From positions 1-9,507 of the forward strand of contig CAMAWK010000084.1 of the NCBI GenBank assembly GCA_945861915.1: a stretch of DNA of 9,507 bases. The letters run 5' to 3'. Each line of letters begins with the position of its first letter. Position 1 is the stretch's first letter. Source of the stretch: Flavobacterium psychrophilum. GTDB lineage: Bacteria > Bacteroidota > Bacteroidia > Flavobacteriales > Flavobacteriaceae. Below are positions 6,928 through 9,507 of this stretch, in pieces. Below the pieces are notes generated by a model. That model saw nothing but the letters and a program-made list of their open reading frames with translations. It was not told the origin of the DNA and ran no database searches. The translations under genes and the position numbers were made by a program.

Positions 6928-6973
6928 TTAAAATCCAAGAATTTAATTAAATCTTCAAATCGTTAACCTACGG

Positions 6974-7003
6974 AAACTGCCTATTAATTAGGCAGTTTTT
7001 TTT
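6974..7003 (+). terminator. Rho-independent terminator after the 6214 lipoprotein gene
   Basis: A perfect 10-bp stem (AAACTGCCTA at 6974-6983 with TAGGCAGTTT at 6989-6998) and a 5-base loop run into eight T residues (6996-7003). It lies 46 bases after the stop codon. Confidence 0.93.
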
Positions 7004-7745
7004 GTTTAATAATAACAACAGTCAGGTAATTATTGAAACATTACTAATTTTCTTCAAAAAAAATTAAAGGTACGACTGGAACGTGATTTTTTATCTTCAA
7101 GATATTTATATCAAACCAAATATACCATCAGGGTTTAAAAATCCTTACAGAAACTCAAATCAATCTAGATAATTATTTAAAATATAATTCCGTTTGTACA
7201 AATCTTAAAAACCAACTTCTATTATGTGCTTTTGTTTTGTTAGCTGGATGAAATTATTTAAAACAAATTACTCCAAACTTGCAATGCAATTTATATCAGT
7301 ATTTATCTACCAATAAACAACTTTATCTAAAGATCTAATATTAAGGAAATTTCAAGAAACAGAACAAAAACAAATACAATTCAAACTTTTTAATTAATTG
7401 TCAAAAATATTTTATTTTTAACTTGGTAAAAAAATATAATTAAAAAAATTTAACTCATTATTAAATAGAAGATTGAATATTTGTAAAATCTTCAAAATAA
7501 AGCTCCAACTACTTATTCTCGGGTTAAAAATTGAAATGATTAAAACTGTTAATCAAGACTTAATTTATTCTTTAATTACATAACTCAATTGCTGTTTTTA
7601 ATTGTAACTATCTTAATAATTACTAAATAAACAAGTTTATTCAGCTCAAATCTTAAAATTAAAGCCTCATTCTGGATATCCAAAATGAGGCTATAAATAG
7701 AGAATTAGACTTTTTAGTAGACTAATGAATTTATAAAAAGTCGTT
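7004..7745. other. Long AT-rich region without a supported gene
   Basis: About 740 bases hold no ORF that looks coding on either strand. All frames are broken often by stops, there is no recognisable protein motif, and composition is very AT-rich with many A and T runs. The only structured element is the hairpin at 7652-7692. It could be a decayed gene, an unrecognised RNA gene, or spacer. I see no transposase remnant or terminal inverted repeats. Confidence 0.6.
7652..7692 (-). terminator. Candidate terminator downstream of the 8932-7892 lipoprotein gene
   Basis: A 9-bp stem (AGCCTCATT 7663-7671 with AATGAGGCT 7684-7692) is extended by a few pairs across one mismatch. On the minus strand it is followed by TTTAATTTTAAG, an interrupted T tract. 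It is 200 bases beyond the lipoprotein stop and about 55 beyond the small ORF at 7746-7859, so it may end a transcript containing both. Confidence 0.55.
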
Positions 7746-7859
7746 TTACAGATACTGAAACTTATTTAAAATTTGAATAATAATTTTTGTCAAACTATGA
7801 GAAATTAGATTCAAAATAAATAAAGTGGTCAAAACATAAAATAATTTAGTCTTTTTCAT
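7746..7859 (-). CDS. Possible 37-residue signal-peptide-like ORF (or gene remnant)
   Basis: The ORF begins MKKTKLFYVLTTLFILNLIS, a lysine-rich start and hydrophobic core typical of a Sec signal peptide or single membrane helix, continues HSLTKIIIQILNKF and stops at residue 37. It starts 32 bases after the acidic lipoprotein gene on the same strand and precedes the candidate terminator, so it would be co-transcribed. It could be a real small membrane peptide, the surviving 5' end of a decayed secreted-protein gene, or a chance ORF in AT-rich DNA. No recognisable extension is seen past the stop. The -7-like and Shine-Dalgarno signals are absent. Confidence is low. Confidence 0.3.
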   Translation of the reverse strand: MKKTKLFYVLTTLFILNLISHSLTKIIIQILNKFQYL

Positions 7860-7891
7860 AACGAATTTAATTTAGGTTTATAAATTACACT

Positions 7892-8932
7892 TTATCTCTT
7901 TGATAAGTTTAAATACGCATTGTCGTCATCATCGCCATCATCAATATGTCGCAATCGAATTTGAGTTTCAGTATATTCGATAATTTTCCAATCATCAACC
8001 AACTTACTCAAATTGGAATCTGAAAAATCTAAATCCAAAATAGCATCACCACTTTCAGAAAAATTAAGCCAAGATCCTGAACTATTGTCCGAGTTCTTAC
8101 TAACCAAAATAGAGCTATTTGAGTTGAAAGTAAAATTATATCCATCATAAATAATAGTTTCATTGTCGTCGTCAAAATAATAAGAAACATACCAAGAACC
8201 AGAAGTGATTATTGAGGAAAACTCTGTTGGGCTGGGCTCTTCGTCATCATCATCACAATCATCGATGGCGTCTTCTATAAAATCTTCTAACTCATCGTTC
8301 GAATTAATTAAAACTGATTGATTATTTGAATTAAGTACCGTTATAGGATATACAATCGTGGCAATATCATCAGAATCAATAGAATCTAAATAATTAAAAA
8401 ACTGGGTATTAGAGTTGATGGTTATAGTATTGGCTACTTGATTGTTAGTATTGTAAACATTAATAACTACTGGATAAGTAATAGAAATACAATCGATTTC
8501 GTCAAAATCATCGATTTCGTCGCAATCATCCAAAACATCATCTAATTCATCTGCATCTTCAATTATTTGAAAAGTTGAATTTTGAAATTGAACCGTTATT
8601 GGAAAATTAAAATTGACAATATCATCATCGTTAGAAAAGGCATCAATGGCATTTTGAACCGTTTGATAATCTGCTTCTGAATTAACAGTTATTTTAGTTC
8701 CGTTGACAATAACTTCGACTGGTAATTTGACACTAAAACAACTCGAATTATCCAAAACATTATCTTTTGAAGTAGGATTTTGAGTGGTTCTACTAATTAA
8801 TTTTACAAGTGGGGAACCTGTAACTATTAATTGTGTTGGAGGAGTTTCTGTAATTATTTCATTTTCTTCACTTTGACAGTTGAAAAACAAAAAACTGATG
8901 GATAGAAATAAAAGTAATTGTATCGTTTTCAT
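7892..8932 (-). CDS. Highly acidic repeat lipoprotein with possible lipocalin-like C-terminal domain
   Basis: The 346-residue protein has a type II signal peptide (lipobox LFFNC, Cys19), and the mature start C-Q-S-E-E-N-E resembles the acidic surface-export signal of Flavobacterium lipoproteins. Residues 65-226 contain two tandem repeats, each bounded by cysteines (C65/C137 and C148/C226) and each made of two half-repeats. These begin PVEVIV (71), PITVQF (111), PVVINV (154) and PITVLN (196), followed by a second strand and an acidic helix such as DADELDDVLDDC or NDELEDFIEDAIDDC. Disulfides and Ca2+ binding by the Asp runs are possible. Residues 242-346 (SGSWYVSYYFDDDNETIIYDGYNFTF onward) resemble the small lipocalin-like beta-barrel domains of Bacteroidetes lipoproteins. 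The gene is divergent from an ECF sigma factor across 98 bases, and a regulatory or target relationship is inferred. No enzyme motif is seen. Confidence 0.87.
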   Translation of the reverse strand: MKTIQLLLFLSISFLFFNCQSEENEIITETPPTQLIVTGSPLVKLISRTTQNPTSKDNVLDNSSCFSVKLPVEVIVNGTKITVNSEADYQTVQNAIDAFSNDDDIVNFNFPITVQFQNSTFQIIEDADELDDVLDDCDEIDDFDEIDCISITYPVVINVYNTNNQVANTITINSNTQFFNYLDSIDSDDIATIVYPITVLNSNNQSVLINSNDELEDFIEDAIDDCDDDDEEPSPTEFSSIITSGSWYVSYYFDDDNETIIYDGYNFTFNSNSSILVSKNSDNSSGSWLNFSESGDAILDLDFSDSNLSKLVDDWKIIEYTETQIRLRHIDDGDDDDNAYLNLSKR

Positions 8933-8974
8933 AGTTATAATATTTTGGATTTTAAAGTAAACATTTAATATTGT

Positions 8975-8985
8975 AAATACCCTAC
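8975..8985 (-). promoter_or_regulatory. Shared upstream box GTAGGGTATTT, copy 2
   Basis: On the minus strand the 11-mer begins 53 bases before the ATG at 8932 and is identical to 6151-6161, with TGTTT at the same downstream position. It lies in the divergent region between this lipoprotein gene and the ECF sigma gene, so it may also affect the latter. Confidence 0.5.
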
Positions 8986-9030
8986 CTAAAATTGAAAAAA
9001 ATATATATTTTTACCAAACAATGTTATTTT

Positions 9031-9507
9031 ATGTCAACAGCAGCAATAAATTCAGACGTTTGTAAAGAGTCTGTATTTTCAAATTTTTTCAAAAGTCATT
9101 CCAAGCCATTGCGTAATTTCTTACTCTACAAATTTGGTAATCAAGACCATGCCGAAGATATGACCCAAGAAGCTTTTATAAAATTGTGGCAAAATTGCAA
9201 AGATGTCCCTCTTGAAAAAGCCAAATCATACATTTATACGATAGCCAATAACTCAACTTTAAATATACTTGCTCACGAAAAAGTAAAGTTGAATTTTCAA
9301 AAACACAATTCACTGAACGATCGTTCTAATGAAAATCCAGAATTTATTTTGGAGGAAAAACAGTTTAAAGACAAACTACTTACTGCTATTGACAAACTCA
9401 ATGAAAAACAACGAGTAGCTTTTTTGATGAATCGAATTGATGGAAAAAAATATGCTCAAATCGCCGAGGAGTTGCAAATTACTGTAAAAGCTGTAGAAAA
9501 ACGCATT
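9031..9507 (+). CDS. ECF-type RNA polymerase sigma factor (3' end outside window)
   Basis: 159 codons are open to the window edge. The protein is an RpoE/FecI-type sigma-70 factor that directs RNA polymerase to a specific promoter set. Region 2 spans about 15-83, with the -10-recognition/core-binding block DHAEDMTQEAFIKLW (39-53) and the helix SYIYTIANNSTLNIL. A linker with acidic residues follows, then region 4 (about 112-159) with LNEKQRVAFLMNRIDGKKYAQIAEELQITVKAVEKRI, the helix-turn-helix that reads the -35 element. Family length is about 160-190, so only the last few residues are missing. The ATG at 9031 is chosen because the ATG at 9021 is out of frame. Any anti-sigma factor would lie beyond the window. 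The divergent lipoprotein may be a target. Confidence 0.93.
   Translation, partial: MSTAAINSDVCKESVFSNFFKSHSKPLRNFLLYKFGNQDHAEDMTQEAFIKLWQNCKDVPLEKAKSYIYTIANNSTLNILAHEKVKLNFQKHNSLNDRSNENPEFILEEKQFKDKLLTAIDKLNEKQRVAFLMNRIDGKKYAQIAEELQITVKAVEKRI

Noticed and set aside
7080..7344. Plus-strand open stretch with LLLCAFVLLAG followed by a stop, resembling a broken lipobox
   Set aside because: A Cys-to-stop change (TGC to TGA) would give LLAGC, but the residues before it do not look like a signal peptide start (no Met-Lys) and the downstream translation is short and featureless. Chance in AT-rich DNA is more likely.
7708..7742. 9-bp inverted repeat GACTTTTTA/TAAAAAGTC as a terminator
   Set aside because: The stem is almost all A-T pairs with a 17-base loop and has no adjacent gene end that needs it; such pairing is expected by chance here.
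9021..9030. ATG at 9021 as an alternative start for the sigma factor
   Set aside because: It is in a different frame from the region 2 and region 4 motifs; the ATG at 9031 is in frame.
1..9507. CRISPR array, tRNA, rRNA, insertion sequence or prophage
   Set aside because: No regularly spaced repeats, tRNA-like arms, transposase motifs or phage genes were seen on either strand.

Overview
The window reads as chromosomal DNA of a Flavobacteriaceae bacterium, most likely Flavobacterium or a close relative. The evidence is strong AT richness, ATG starts without Shine-Dalgarno sequences, promoters of the Bacteroidetes type (TTTG, about 18-20 bases, TAnnTTTG), lipoproteins with an acidic stretch after the lipobox cysteine, and protein sequences (NadB, FolD, Ffh, DUF4173-like) of Flavobacterium character. 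No rRNA, tRNA, CRISPR array, transposase or phage gene is visible.

Layout. Bases 1-594 hold the 3' part of nadB (L-aspartate oxidase, NAD synthesis). Bases 655-1095 encode a small secreted Spy/CpxP-like protein, closed by a perfect 21-bp hairpin (1117-1165) that probably also stops the opposing operon. Bases 3612-1263 on the minus strand are a three-gene set: a six-helix membrane protein, a 97-residue winged-helix regulator and a 12-helix DUF4173-like membrane protein. The first and third genes each have the same 28-base element just before the start codon (25 of 28 identical), an inverted repeat ACTTTG-N5-CAAAGT with a third half-site. In front of the first gene it overlaps the -7 box of a near-perfect promoter. 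This looks like a self-contained, autoregulated membrane module.

Bases 6073-3754 on the minus strand are housekeeping genes: ffh (SRP GTPase), from a clear TATATTTG promoter, then folD (one-carbon folate metabolism), with a terminator at 3694-3724. Divergent from ffh, 6214-6927 encodes a lipoprotein with a calcium-loop-like motif, followed by a terminator. A stretch of nearly 1 kb (6928-7891) has no convincing gene except perhaps a 37-codon ORF resembling a bare signal peptide.

The right end holds a minus-strand, very acidic lipoprotein (8932-7892) with four internal half-repeats, paired cysteines and a possible lipocalin-like C-terminal domain. Divergent from it, an ECF sigma factor (9031 onward) runs off the window. 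The 11-mer GTAGGGTATTT lies 53-63 bases upstream of both lipoprotein starts, in the same orientation as each gene, with TGTTT at the same downstream spacing in both. I infer a shared promoter or activator element, possibly recognised by the neighbouring ECF sigma factor.

The best candidates for undescribed biology are therefore the regulator-membrane module with its duplicated operator, and the putative ECF/lipoprotein regulon.
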